Part shown: piece by piece, positions 36,606-45,080 of the stretch
Numbering within the stretch: the first letter of the stretch is position 1
How the letters are laid out: each line of letters starts with the position of its first letter
The notes under the pieces: generated by a model
Told to the model about the DNA's origin: nothing
Databases searched by the model: none
The model's input: the letters and a program-made list of their open reading frames with translations, nothing else
Program-made: the position numbers and the translations under genes
Assembly (NCBI RefSeq): GCF_000719705.1
Contig: NZ_JOHO01000024.1
Span: 32,128-96,127, forward strand
Reading direction: 5' to 3'
DNA length: 64,000 nt
DNA from: Streptomyces sp. NRRL S-350
GTDB taxonomy: Bacteria > Actinomycetota > Actinomycetes > Streptomycetales > Streptomycetaceae

Positions 36606-37556
36606 TCAGCAAACAGACCCGGCATCCCCCGTCCGCCGCCAGTACGAGCGGGCCGCCAGCGCCAGCGCCACCCCGTACCCGGCGAACGCCGCGATCCCGA
36701 CCCAGGCCACCTCCAGCGCCTGCCCGGGCGTGGCGAAGTCACCCTGCCGGATGCCGAACACCCCCGCGCCGCACAGCACCAGGTAACCGGTCCCGACCAC
36801 CCCGTACGGCGCCAGCGTCGCCGCGCCCAGCAGCGCCGGGGCAAGCGGCAGCCAGCGCGGGACGCGGCGGCCGCGCAGCAGCAGGGTCCAGCGCGGGAAG
36901 ACCTGCCCCCACGGCCGCACCAGCGCCCACAGCAGGAACACCCCGATCGCCGCCAGCAGCACCGTGCCGTCGAGCCCCCAGGACTCCAGGGTGAGCCAGA
37001 GCCCGGAGGCGCCGTTGCGCCGGTATCCGTCGTACATCTCCGCGCCGCTGATCCCCGCGAAACTGCCGCCGAACGCCCAGACCAGCTTCATCACCACGTA
37101 CGGCACGAACGCCAACGTCCCGGCGAAGGCGGCGAGTTGGACGGTCGCGGGAGCAGCCGAGGGGGCCGGGGCCGGGCGCCGCGCACCACCGGCGGGCCGC
37201 CGAGCACGGGCGGTGCCGGCCAGCAGCAGCGCCCCGGCCGCCGCCAGCGCGCGGTTCACCGCGTCCGGCACGCTGTCGACACCCTCCCCGAAGACCAGCG
37301 TCAGCACGTCCATCAGCAGGCTGAAGGCCGCCGTCGCGGCCAGCCCGCACAGCAGCCACAGCGCGCGCCCGAGCCACGCCGACGGCTGCCGCCGTACCGC
37401 CGCCCACCCGGCCCCGGCCGCCGCCGACCCCACGGCCACCACCACCCACCCCAGCCGGTCGGCACCGAACAGCGCCGTCCCGCTCAGCTCGCACCCCAGC
37501 CCGAAACCGGCGTAACCGACACCCCAGGCGACGACCACCCATCCGTTCCTCGTCAT
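36606..37556 (-). CDS. Integral membrane protein of unknown function
   Basis: 316 residues with about seven hydrophobic segments, for example WVVVAWGVGYAGFGLG, ALWLLCGLAATAAFSLLMDV, LAAFAGTLAFVPYVVMKLVW, GTVLLAAIGVFLLWALV, LAPALLGAATLAPYGVVG and a final VAWVGIAAFAGYGVALALAA. A basic Pro-rich loop lies in the middle. No catalytic motif is recognised. ATG 37556. Divergent from the aldo/keto reductase. Confidence 0.75.
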   Translation of the reverse strand: MTRNGWVVVAWGVGYAGFGLGCELSGTALFGADRLGWVVVAVGSAAAGAGWAAVRRQPSAWLGRALWLLCGLAATAAFSLLMDVLTLVFGEGVDSVPDAVNRALAAAGALLLAGTARARRPAGGARRPAPAPSAAPATVQLAAFAGTLAFVPYVVMKLVWAFGGSFAGISGAEMYDGYRRNGASGLWLTLESWGLDGTVLLAAIGVFLLWALVRPWGQVFPRWTLLLRGRRVPRWLPLAPALLGAATLAPYGVVGTGYLVLCGAGVFGIRQGDFATPGQALEVAWVGIAAFAGYGVALALAARSYWRRTGDAGSVC

Positions 37557-37875
37557 GCCGCCAGGCTCGCCCGCGCACCCGGCCGCCGCCTCCGCCGGCA
37601 GGGGTAACCGCCTCCCCCGCCGGAGGGATCCTGCACCCCGAGGACCCGGCGGCTCCGTCGAAAGCGAATGCGGCGAAGGTGGTTACCGGCCGAGGCCGAT
37701 ACCGGCCCAGGCGGCCAAAACGCCCATGGCGCCCATGACGCCCAAGGCGAATACGGCAATACGGCAATACGGCGCATGCGGCAATACGGCAGCTGCCCTT
37801 GCCTTGGAGTGCACTCCAACTCCTAACCTCTGACCCATCGCCAGCAACCACCCACCCACCAGGGGGAGCTCCACC
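37557..37875 (+). promoter_or_regulatory. MerR-type promoter upstream of the aldo/keto reductase, plus short repeats
   Basis: -35 TTGCCT (37799-37804) and -10 TAACCT (37824-37829) are 19 bp apart, longer than normal. A perfect 16-bp dyad TTGGAGTGCACTCCAA (37804-37819) fills the spacer. This is the architecture of promoters activated by MerR-family regulators, and the dyad matches sites of the aldehyde/electrophile-sensing MerR group. No merR gene is adjacent. Upstream, 37745-37792 holds tandem-like copies of AATACGGC(A) of unknown meaning. Confidence 0.7.
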
Positions 37876-38931
37876 ATGCGCTACCGCGTTCTCGGCGGCA
37901 CCGGCATCGAGGTGAGTGCCTACTGCCTCGGCACGATGATGTTCGGCGCCATCGGCAACCCCGACCACGACGACTGCGCCCGGATCATCGACGCCGCGCT
38001 CGACCGGGGCATCAACTTCATCGACACCGCCGACATCTACTCGGCCGGCGAGTCCGAGGAGATCGTCGGCAAGGCGCTGGCCGCCCGTGGCGACCGCGAC
38101 GAGGTCGTGCTCGCCACGAAGGCGCACTTCCCGATGGGCGAGGGCCGCAACCGGGGCGGCAACTCGCGGCGCTGGATCGTCCGCGAGGTCGAGGAGAGCC
38201 TGCGCCGTCTGCGCACCGACTGGATCGACCTGTACCAGATCCACCGGCCGGACCACACCACGGACATCGAGGAGACCCTGTCCGTCCTCGGCGACCTCGT
38301 CCGGGCCGGCAAGATCCGCGCCTTCGGCTGCTCGACCTTCCCCGCCGGGCAGTTGGTGGACGCCCACCACGTCGCCGAGCGCCGGGGCCTGCCGCGCTTC
38401 CGCACCGAGCAGCCGCCGTACTCGCTGCTCGCCCGGGGCGTCGAGCGGGAGGTCCTGCCGGTGATCCAGCGGCTCGGCATGGGCGCGCTGACCTGGGGCC
38501 CGCTCGCCGGCGGCTTCCTCACCGGGCGCTACCGCAAGGGCCTCCCGATCGACCTCACCCAGGGCCGCGCCGCGATCAACCCGGGCCGCTTCGACCCGGC
38601 GCTGCCCACCACGGCCGCCAATCTGGAGGCCGTGGAGGCGTTCGCCGTCCTCGCCGAGGAACTCGGCCGCACCCTGCCCGAGCTGGCGGTGGCCTTCCCG
38701 GCGGCCCACCCGGCGGTCACGTCCGTGATCATCGGTCCGCGCACCATGGCGCAGCTCGAATCCGCCCTCAAGGGGGCCGACCTGGTGCTGGACGACGCCA
38801 CCCTCGACCGCATCGACGCGATCGTCCCGCCCGGCACCGACCTCTACCAGGCCGACGGCGCGTGGCAGCCGCCGTCGATCACCACCCCCGGGCTCCGCCG
38901 CCGCCCCATCGCGGACCGCTCGGCCGGCTGA
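37876..38931 (+). CDS. Aldo/keto reductase
   Basis: NADPH-dependent aldo/keto reductase of 351 residues. The catalytic tetrad is visible: Asp in FIDTADIY, Tyr in the same motif, Lys in LATKAHF and His in QIHRPD. LTWGPLAGGFLTGRY and SVIIGPRTMAQLE are the usual C-terminal cofactor motifs. It probably detoxifies aldehydes or quinones, consistent with the MerR-type promoter. ATG 37876 follows AGGGGGAG. Confidence 0.93.
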   Translation: MRYRVLGGTGIEVSAYCLGTMMFGAIGNPDHDDCARIIDAALDRGINFIDTADIYSAGESEEIVGKALAARGDRDEVVLATKAHFPMGEGRNRGGNSRRWIVREVEESLRRLRTDWIDLYQIHRPDHTTDIEETLSVLGDLVRAGKIRAFGCSTFPAGQLVDAHHVAERRGLPRFRTEQPPYSLLARGVEREVLPVIQRLGMGALTWGPLAGGFLTGRYRKGLPIDLTQGRAAINPGRFDPALPTTAANLEAVEAFAVLAEELGRTLPELAVAFPAAHPAVTSVIIGPRTMAQLESALKGADLVLDDATLDRIDAIVPPGTDLYQADGAWQPPSITTPGLRRRPIADRSAG

Positions 38932-38956
38932 CCGCCCCGCAGGCCGACGGGGCGGT
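38931..38956. terminator. Hairpin between convergent aldo/keto reductase and GNAT genes
   Basis: ACCGCCCCG (38931-38939) pairs with CGGGGCGGT (38948-38956), overlapping the reductase stop. A weak terminator candidate. Confidence 0.5.
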
Positions 38957-38992
38957 CCGGCCGGCGCCGGACAGCCCCGTCGGCCCGGTGGG

Positions 38993-39562
38993 TCAGCCCC
39001 GCGGGGCGGCGAAGCAGTGGACGGTCACGGTGCGGCCGGAGGCCCACTGCTGGTCGCCGCTGCCGAGGTGGGTCCAGCCGAGGCGCCGGTAGAGGGCCAC
39101 GGCGGCGGTGTCGGTGGCGAGGACGTCGAGGACGGGGTGCAGGCCGAGCGCCCGCGCGTGCGCCACCGCGCAGGCCAGCAGGCGGGCGCCGATGCGGTGG
39201 CCGCGCGCCCCAGGGGCGACGTAGAGCCGGCCGATCACCGCACTGAGCGCCGGAGAGCCGCCGGTGCGGTGGCTCCACAGGGCGGGCGCGAGGTCGCCCG
39301 GGGCGCTGCGGGCGAGGCCGACGTGGCCGACGGGCCGCCCCTCCGACTCGGCGACCCAGGCGGCGAGCAGGCCGTCCGGGGTGAGCCAGGCGGCGGGGCG
39401 GTCGGGCCAGTCGGCGGGATAGCCGTCGGCGGTGTGGACGTCGCCCAGCACCCGGACGCAGCCGGCGAGGTCGTCGCCGCGGCGCGGCCGGACCATCACC
39501 CCTACCAGGGCCTGCGGTGAGCCGGACGCGACGCCATCGGCGCGTTCTTCAAGGTCTGCCAT
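38993..39562 (-). CDS. GNAT-family N-acetyltransferase
   Basis: 189 residues. The acetyl-CoA loop is GRLYVAPGARGHRIGARLL (R/Q-x-x-G-x-G/A pattern GARGHRIG), followed by AVALYRRLGWTHLG, the classic C-terminal GNAT strand-helix. No substrate prediction. ATG 39562. Separated by 23 bp from the upstream reductase gene on the same strand, so possibly cotranscribed. Confidence 0.85.
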   Translation of the reverse strand: MADLEERADGVASGSPQALVGVMVRPRRGDDLAGCVRVLGDVHTADGYPADWPDRPAAWLTPDGLLAAWVAESEGRPVGHVGLARSAPGDLAPALWSHRTGGSPALSAVIGRLYVAPGARGHRIGARLLACAVAHARALGLHPVLDVLATDTAAVALYRRLGWTHLGSGDQQWASGRTVTVHCFAAPRG

Positions 39563-39585
39563 GCCGGTACGTTACCGGCCAGCCC

Positions 39586-40545
39586 TCACCGTCGCAGCAG
39601 GTCGACGACCCCGGTGAGGCCCTCCTCACCGCTGCCGACCGCCAGTCGGCGCTCCATCAGCCGGAAGTAGGGTTCGAGCAGTTCCGCGCTCACTCCCTGC
39701 TCCTCGGCGGTGCGCAGCAGCGTGCCCTTGCCCGCCACCTGCATCGCCAGGTTGGACACCACACCCCTCGTGTAGTCGCCGCTCTCCAGCTGCTCGGCGG
39801 TGCCGGCGATGGTCCCGCTCATCGCGGTCACGTAGTCGCTGAGCAGTGGTGCGAGGCGGCCCGGCGCGACGGCCTCGCCGCGGAACAGCGCGAAGGCGTG
39901 CGCGGCCCCGGCGAACATCCCGTACATCGCGCTGAGCAGCGCCACGTCGTGCAGCGCCGCGTAGCCGGCGTCCTCGCCGACGTACCGGGTGCCGGCGGGC
40001 GTGGCGAGGGTCGCCCGGTGCTCCTCGAACAGTTCGGACGAGCCGCTGTAGAAGACGTACGGGCCGGCGGCAGGGACGCCGATCATCGGCGGGACGGCCA
40101 TGATCCCGCCGTCCAGGTAGCGGGCGCCGCGCCGCGCGGCCCAGGCGGCCCGGGCCCGGGCCTGCTCGGGGGTGCTGGTGACCAGGTTGACCACGTCCTT
40201 GCCGGTCAGGTCGGCGTCGGCCAGCGCCCCGGCCACGGAGGCGTCGTCGAGCAGGCAGACGACGACCAGGCGGTTCGCCGCGACGGCCTCCGCGGCGGTG
40301 TCGGCGACGGCGGCGCCACGGAGGGCGAGCGCGTCGGCGCGGGCGGCGGTGCGGTTCCAGACGGTCAGCGGGTGCCCGCCGGCGAGCCAGGCCTGGGCCA
40401 GCGCGGTGCCCATGGCGCCGAGGCCGAGCAGGGTGAGCGGGGTGGGCGGGTTCTCGGTCGCGTTCTCGGTCGCGTTCTCGGTCGCGTTCTCGGTCGCGTT
40501 CTCGGCTGCGTTCTCGGCTGCGTTCTCAACAAGGTTGTTCGTCAC
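39586..40545 (-). CDS. NAD(P)-binding 6-phosphogluconate dehydrogenase-like / imine reductase-like protein
   Basis: 319 residues. The Rossmann loop LTLLGLGAMGTALAQAW and DGGIMAVPPMIG place it with imine reductases and beta-hydroxyacid dehydrogenase-like proteins. The C-terminal half forms the helical dimer domain. Before the Rossmann fold is a repetitive leader in which ENAT/ENAA tetrapeptides are repeated, encoded by 12-bp units. GTG 40545 has no clear ribosome site, so the repeat could partly lie upstream of the true start, but no later ATG or GTG precedes the fold. Divergent from an HxlR regulator gene, which is its probable controller. Confidence 0.82.
   Translation of the reverse strand: MTNNLVENAAENAAENATENATENATENATENPPTPLTLLGLGAMGTALAQAWLAGGHPLTVWNRTAARADALALRGAAVADTAAEAVAANRLVVVCLLDDASVAGALADADLTGKDVVNLVTSTPEQARARAAWAARRGARYLDGGIMAVPPMIGVPAAGPYVFYSGSSELFEEHRATLATPAGTRYVGEDAGYAALHDVALLSAMYGMFAGAAHAFALFRGEAVAPGRLAPLLSDYVTAMSGTIAGTAEQLESGDYTRGVVSNLAMQVAGKGTLLRTAEEQGVSAELLEPYFRLMERRLAVGSGEEGLTGVVDLLRR
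40450..40527. repeat. 12-bp tandem repeat at the 5' end of the reductase gene
   Basis: Six full units of GTTCTCGGTCGC (four identical, then two GTTCTCGGCTGC) and a partial seventh. In frame with the gene, each unit adds four residues, so length changes would not shift the frame. Confidence 0.9.
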
Positions 40546-40651
40546 GGGAATCAGCGTCCGCGCCGTCCCCGGAGACGATCAAGTACGCACTTCGAAGTGG
40601 GTGGTTACCCTGAAGTGAGCATCGAGGTCGGAGGGGTCGGAAGGGGTGGGC
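40546..40651. promoter_or_regulatory. Divergent control region with a 12-bp palindrome
   Basis: CACTTCGAAGTG (40588-40599) is a perfect palindrome midway between the reductase and HxlR genes; a further half-site GAAGTG follows at about 40612-40617. HxlR-family proteins usually bind such sites next to their own gene, so this is the likely operator. Confidence 0.5.
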
Positions 40652-40999
40652 ATGGCGACCATGCCGAGGCCGGGGGCGTACATCTGCGGGACGGACGCCG
40701 CGATGGACGTGATCGGCGGCAAGTGGAAGGTGTCGATCCTCTGGGCCCTGGGAGAGCGCCCGCACTGCCGCTTCGGCGAGCTGCGCCGACTGCTGCCGGG
40801 GATCACCGAGAAGGTGCTGGCCGCGCACCTGCGCGAGATGGAGGCGCACGGCATCGTGCGCCGGGAGGCGTACGACGAGGTGCCTCCCCGGGTCGAGTAC
40901 ACGCTGACCGAGCCGGGGCAGCGGCTCAACACGGCGCTGGGCCCGCTGGGGGACTGGGGGCGGGAGCACGTCCTGGGCCGGGCGCCGCACCCGGCGTAG
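40652..40999 (+). CDS. HxlR-family transcriptional regulator
   Basis: Winged-helix regulator of 115 residues. A conserved Cys (YICGTDAAMDVIGGKWKV) lies at the N-terminus. The recognition region is FGELRRLLPGITEKVLAAHL and the wing YDEVPPRVEYTLTEPG. HxlR proteins sense aldehydes, oxidants or quinones. ATG 40652 is preferred to the GTG at 40646 because GGAAGGGG is better spaced. Divergent from the reductase gene it probably controls. Confidence 0.9.
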   Translation: MATMPRPGAYICGTDAAMDVIGGKWKVSILWALGERPHCRFGELRRLLPGITEKVLAAHLREMEAHGIVRREAYDEVPPRVEYTLTEPGQRLNTALGPLGDWGREHVLGRAPHPA

Positions 41000-41112
41000 C
41001 GCCGTCGCAGCCCGCGCGGCCCGGCGGCGCGAAGGGAGGCGTGAAAGGAGGCGCGAAAAGGGTCGCGAAGGGGCGCGCGAAAGCGGGCGGCGCGCCCGCC
41101 CGGGCCCGGGCG

Positions 41113-41535
41113 CTAGGCGATCGCGGCCGACACCACCGCCGCCACCGCGATGTTGCAACTGGCCGACACCCACACCGCCGGGTGCGGCTCCCTCTCGACC
41201 AGGATCGCGCCGAGCCTGCCCGGCGTCAGCAGGTCCACCAGCCAGAACGCGACGGCCATCAGCACCAGCCCCAGCAGGCCGTAACAGGCCGTCGAGACCA
41301 GGCCCTTGGCGAAGTCGGCGTAGGTGTACAGGATCGCGGTGAAGACGATGCCGCCGATGCCGAGCAGCGCGGAGCTGAGCAGGACCGCTGCGTTGCGGTT
41401 GCGTTCGACCCAGATCTGGTGGCCGAGCCTGCCGGGCGTCAGCAGGTCCACCAGGCCGACACCGAGGAGCAGCAGCAGCACCCCGAGGGCGCCGTAGGCC
41501 GCCGCCGCGCCGAGCCCGTGCAGGATGTCGTTCAT
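41113..41535 (-). CDS. DUF350 family membrane protein
   Basis: 140 residues, four transmembrane segments in two homologous halves. Each half has a helix ending in VDLLTPGRLG (about residues 28-37 and again near 100-109), showing the internal duplication typical of DUF350. Function unknown; family members occur with ATP-grasp or phage-shock-like genes, not seen here. ATG 41535. Confidence 0.88.
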   Translation of the reverse strand: MNDILHGLGAAAAYGALGVLLLLLGVGLVDLLTPGRLGHQIWVERNRNAAVLLSSALLGIGGIVFTAILYTYADFAKGLVSTACYGLLGLVLMAVAFWLVDLLTPGRLGAILVEREPHPAVWVSASCNIAVAAVVSAAIA

Positions 41536-41783
41536 GGTGGTCCCAGCCCCCGGTCCGCTCTCGCCCTGCTCCCCGACCGGCCGGCCAGGGCCCCTCGACC
41601 GGCCTGGTCAAGGGTTGGCAAAAGATACCCCACCCGGATGAGAGCCGGACCTGGGATCCGGGAACCGGCACGGGCCGGGAAACCTGGCGGCCCGCGGACC
41701 GCGCCGCCCGGGAACCCCGCGCCGGGGAACGCGGGCCAGCCGGCGACGCGGCCCGGCCCGGCCCGGCCCGGCGACGCGGCGGG

Positions 41784-42272
41784 TCAGTCCTCCTCGTGCA
41801 CCAGGTGGTCCACGCAGGCCGCGACGGCCAGCAGCAACCCGGTGTCGGCACCGTCGGCGACCTCCACCCCGTACGTGTCCCGGACCCGGAACCACTTGCG
41901 GCTGATCCGGGCCAGCTCGTCGCCGTGGTCGTTCTCGACCCGGTAGTCCTTGTCGATCAGGTTGCCGTGGATCTTCAGCTCCCCACCGTCGGCCAGCTCC
42001 ACCAGGAACTTGTCGCGGAACGGGGTGAACAGCTTCTCCCGGACGGTCGCCACCACCTCGCCGTCCGCGTCCTCGATCTTCATCGCGTCGCGGACGGTGA
42101 GCATCTTCTCCTTCACCACCGCGACCACCCGGCCGTGCGCGTCCTTCAGCTCGAAGGTGTGCCGAAGCCGCAGCACCTTGCCGTCCACCAGGTACGCCTT
42201 GTGGCCCCGGTCGTCCTCGATCCAGTAGTCGTCGCCGACCGCGAACAGCTTCTCCCTGACCAGATACCGCAC
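41784..42272 (-). CDS. LURP-one-related (tubby-like fold) protein
   Basis: 162 residues. It contains successive beta-repeats, each with a D-x-x-G turn: YWIEDDRGHKAYLVDGKVLR, then FELKDAHGRVVAVVKEKML, then MKIEDADGEVVATVREKLF. This is the LURP-one/YxjI pattern. Role in bacteria is uncertain. GTG 42272 is chosen because GGAGGAGG lies 8 bases upstream; an upstream ATG would add a non-homologous leader. Confidence 0.85.
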   Translation of the reverse strand: MRYLVREKLFAVGDDYWIEDDRGHKAYLVDGKVLRLRHTFELKDAHGRVVAVVKEKMLTVRDAMKIEDADGEVVATVREKLFTPFRDKFLVELADGGELKIHGNLIDKDYRVENDHGDELARISRKWFRVRDTYGVEVADGADTGLLLAVAACVDHLVHEED

Positions 42273-42400
42273 CGCGGGACCTCCTCCGTGTTGACGTCGG
42301 CCCATTCGACCCCGATCCCCCGTCCGGCGAAAAGCACCGCCACGAAGCACCTGTGGGAAACCCGGTCGCACGGCGGGTGCCGATGGCCTTCAATACCGCC

Positions 42401-42916
42401 ATGCGCCCCGACCCCACCGCCGTCCCGCTGCGCAGCGACCGCCTCGACCTGCTGCCCATCGCCCCCGAGCACGCCGAGGAACTGGCCGCCGCGCTCGCCG
42501 ATCCGGCCCTCCACCACTTCACCGGCGGCCGCCCCGCCGGCGTCGAGGAACTGCGCGCCCGCTGCGCCCGGCTCGCCGCCGGCTCCCCCGACCCGGCCGA
42601 GGCCTGGGGCAACTGGGTCCTGCGGCTGCGCGCCGACGGCGCCCTCACCGGCTACGTGCAGGCCACCATCCGCCCCGGGGAGGCCGAACTCGCCTGGGTG
42701 GTCGGCACCCCCTGGCAGGGCCGCGGCCTGGCCACCGAGGCCGCCCGTGCCCTGGCCGCCCACCTCACCGCCGCCGGCGTCCCCACCGCCGTCGCCCACA
42801 TCCACCCCGACCACCACGCCTCCGCCGCCGTCGCCCGCGCCCTCGGCCTGCACCCCACCCCCCGCACCCTGGACGGCGAAACCCGCTGGCAGGCGGACCT
42901 CGGCGCGCCGGCGTAG
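42401..42916 (+). CDS. GNAT-family N-acetyltransferase
   Basis: 171 residues from ATG 42401; an ATG at 42383 is also possible. LRSDRLDLLPIAPEHAEEL is a RimJ/RimL-type start. The acetyl-CoA loop is GTPWQGRGLATEAARAL (QGRGLA) and the C-terminal helix AAVARALGLHPTPRTLDGET. Substrate unknown. It marks the left side of the accessory block that begins near 43.0 kb. Confidence 0.83.
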   Translation: MRPDPTAVPLRSDRLDLLPIAPEHAEELAAALADPALHHFTGGRPAGVEELRARCARLAAGSPDPAEAWGNWVLRLRADGALTGYVQATIRPGEAELAWVVGTPWQGRGLATEAARALAAHLTAAGVPTAVAHIHPDHHASAAVARALGLHPTPRTLDGETRWQADLGAPA

Positions 42917-43188
42917 GAAAGCTCCGTGGCGAGTTCGACCGCCCCGGCGCACTCGAACGCTACGAACGCCTCGCCGCCCGAGTCGAGGACTGCCCAGGAT
43001 GTTGTAGTGGTGTCTTGACGACTTTTCCAGTACGTCATAGAAAACTCTTAAGCAATCCGAAACCGACGCCAAACCACCCGTGCGTCATCCTCGGGACTGG
43101 GAAGTCCTTGCGCTCTAGGGCTCCATGAGAGATCAGGGTTCGGCCATGCCTTCTCTGGCTCATGAATCTTCCTGGAGTGGGGTGCCCC
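42917..43188. other. Composition junction at the left side of the accessory block
   Basis: After the GNAT stop, about 42930-43005 still looks codon-biased (reading GEFDRPGALERYERLAARVE) but has no start and breaks up at once, so it may be a gene remnant. From about 43010 the GC content drops abruptly (GTCTTGACGACTTTTCCAGT). This looks like the edge of inserted DNA; no direct-repeat ends or integrase were found. Confidence 0.4.
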
Positions 43189-43446
43189 ATGAACCATGCC
43201 GAGATTGCGCAGATAGCGATAGACGAGTGGTTGAGCGAGTGGCCGTCATGGATGCGGCCCGCGTGGATGCAGCCGGCCGGACGGGCGCTCCAGGACGAGA
43301 GCGATCTGTCGTGGGTTCCGGTCCGGTGCCGCTCGTGCCCGCGCTACTCGCACGTACCGAAGGACAGGCTGCCTGCCGGTACCAAGCGTGATCCGCGCTC
43401 GGATGCGTGGCTGGTCCGCTGCACAGGATGCCGTCGGCGTGCCTGA
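43189..43446 (+). CDS. Small protein with a possible zinc ribbon
   Basis: 85 residues from ATG 43189 (an ATG at 43162 is also in frame). Two CxxC pairs (CRSC at mid-protein and CTGC at the C-terminus) could bind one zinc ion. The N-terminal half is Trp/Pro-rich (DEWLSEWPSWMRPAWMQPAG). No family is recognised. Codon use is less GC-biased than in core genes. Function unknown. Confidence 0.55.
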   Translation: MNHAEIAQIAIDEWLSEWPSWMRPAWMQPAGRALQDESDLSWVPVRCRSCPRYSHVPKDRLPAGTKRDPRSDAWLVRCTGCRRRA

Positions 43447-43880
43447 TCGTGGCTGTGCCGGGTGGGCGGGGCGCTTCCGAAGTTCCCAGCTTTGTCGCCG
43501 CAGCGATCTCGGTCCCAGCTCAAAACTCACACCCTGGGTGTAATGCCGTTTTCAGGCTCCCAATCGATCAACTAACTATTTCTTGCAACGGAGTTCGCAT
43601 CGAGAGGTGTGAAAAGAGGGCCCTTGAAAGCGCCGCTAAGCGCCGTTAGCGGGTGTTCAGGCACCCGCACCAGTCTGTAACCAAGTGCCCTCGGGACACC
43701 CCTCGCCCGGAGGGGCCCGGGGGCTCTCGCATTTCGGGCACGCGGAAGCCCCGGCCGCCCGTCATGAGATGAGACAGGGGCCGAGGCCGACCCGCTGCGC
43801 TCGGCGTGCCTTCCCCGGCAGCGGGAGATGTGGCCCGATCGCCCTGCGGGAGATGTATCAGCGACCGGGCTGGTTTGGAG
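43447..43880. other. Gene-free stretch with mutually exclusive hairpins
   Basis: 434 bp between convergent genes, with an AT-rich section near 43545-43600. CCGCTAA (43633-43639) can pair with TTAGCGG (43646-43652); GCGGGTG (43649-43655) can pair with CACCCGC (43662-43668). The two stems share bases and cannot form together. Probably a terminator region; an RNA switch is possible but no downstream gene on the plus strand follows. Confidence 0.4.
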
Positions 43881-45080
43881 TCACCGCAGGACGTTGCCGG
43901 GATCGTCCAGCCAGGCCGTCTGTCCGCCGGGTGTCACCGTGAGCCCATACCGGTCGTACCCGGGCCGTCCGGCGGCTGTCCACCGGTTGTGGGCGGCCTC
44001 CATCTCGTCCCAGAGCCGCCGGGGCCCGGACTGCCGGACTTCGAAACGGGACTCCCCGGGCACGGAGTCCACCGTGGCCCAGGACGTGGCAGCCGTGTCG
44101 AACAGCCACCACGTCCGGCCCTCGCCGTAGTCGTTCCGCCGGTAGTACACATCCGGCAGCGCGAGGGCACACGCGAACAGAGACAGCCAGTCGTCCCCGA
44201 TGACCTCGGGGTCGACCTTCGTCCACGACTGCTCGGAGTCACCGGGCCACTCGTCCCCGATGACCTCGGGGTCGACCTTCGTCCACGACTGCTCGGAGTC
44301 ACCGGGCCACTCTCCCGGCAGGTAGTCGTCCACCGGGGCGCCGTCGTACCGCTGCTGCCGGAGCAGCATGAACGCGGAACTCCTGGTGAACCTGCCGCTC
44401 GCCGTCCCGTCGTCGCCGACCCTGAGGCGGACGATTGCCCCGCCGCCCAGCAGCGGGGAGACCGGGCTGACGACCACCCCGCCCGGCCGGGTCTGTGCCA
44501 GCCAGGCGGGCGGGATGGTCCGCAGGGACACGGTGGAGATCAGCCGGTCGTACGGAGCGGCCACGGGCCACCCGAGCGAGCCGTCACCACACACGACTTC
44601 GGGCGCGAAGCCGGCGCCGTGCAGTGCGGTACGTGCCGCGCTGGTGACCCCGGGGTCCACCTCGACCGTGGAGACCATCTCGGCTCCCAGGCGATGCGTC
44701 AGCAGCGCGGCGTTGTAGCCGGTGCCCGTGCCGATTTCGAGCACGCGGTGACCGGGCTCGGTGTCCAAGTCGGCCAGCATCTCGACGACCATCGTGGGCA
44801 TGGAAGCCGACGACGTGGGGACGGTGTGCTCGCCGTCTTCGGCCCCGTCGTCCCACTGCGTGACGATCGGCACGTCGGCGTAGGCAAGCCGCAGCCACCG
44901 TTCGGGGTCCTTGTCCCGGCGGCACTCGGTGTCGCCGCCCTCCTCGTCCGCCCAGATGGTTTCCGGGAGGAACACGTGGCGCGGCACCGCCGCCACGGAC
45001 GGAACCCAGTCCGCCGTCAGCGACCCCGATTCGGTCAGCACCGCCACCAGCGCGGCACGCAACTCCTCAGCCGTGCTCAC
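43881..45080 (-). CDS. PIMT-like O-methyltransferase of RiPP type
   Basis: 399 residues. The N-terminal two-thirds resemble protein-L-isoaspartate methyltransferase: TVPTSSASMPTMVVEML (substrate Ser region), SAM motif VLEIGTGTGYNAALL (113-127) and VSTVEVDPG. The extra C-terminal domain ending YGLTVTPGGQTAWLDDPG is the type seen in RiPP-associated PIMT homologues (graspetide, lasso, lanthipeptide and imiditide systems), which methylate Asp so that it cyclises to aspartimide. The GTG start overlaps the stop of the 44-residue peptide gene by 4 bp. A perfect 60-bp duplication lies inside (44191-44310). Substrate assignment is inference. Confidence 0.85.
   Translation of the reverse strand: MSTAEELRAALVAVLTESGSLTADWVPSVAAVPRHVFLPETIWADEEGGDTECRRDKDPERWLRLAYADVPIVTQWDDGAEDGEHTVPTSSASMPTMVVEMLADLDTEPGHRVLEIGTGTGYNAALLTHRLGAEMVSTVEVDPGVTSAARTALHGAGFAPEVVCGDGSLGWPVAAPYDRLISTVSLRTIPPAWLAQTRPGGVVVSPVSPLLGGGAIVRLRVGDDGTASGRFTRSSAFMLLRQQRYDGAPVDDYLPGEWPGDSEQSWTKVDPEVIGDEWPGDSEQSWTKVDPEVIGDDWLSLFACALALPDVYYRRNDYGEGRTWWLFDTAATSWATVDSVPGESRFEVRQSGPRRLWDEMEAAHNRWTAAGRPGYDRYGLTVTPGGQTAWLDDPGNVLR
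44191..44310. repeat. Perfect in-frame 60-bp tandem duplication in the methyltransferase gene
   Basis: 44191-44250 is repeated without a mismatch at 44251-44310. It duplicates 20 residues (EWPGDSEQSWTKVDPEVIGD) and keeps the frame. No base has diverged, so the event is recent, or a sequence-assembly artefact. Confidence 0.97.

Noticed and set aside
40450..40527. CRISPR-like array
   Set aside because: Units are 12 bp, contiguous, without spacers, and in frame with a gene; this is a simple tandem repeat.
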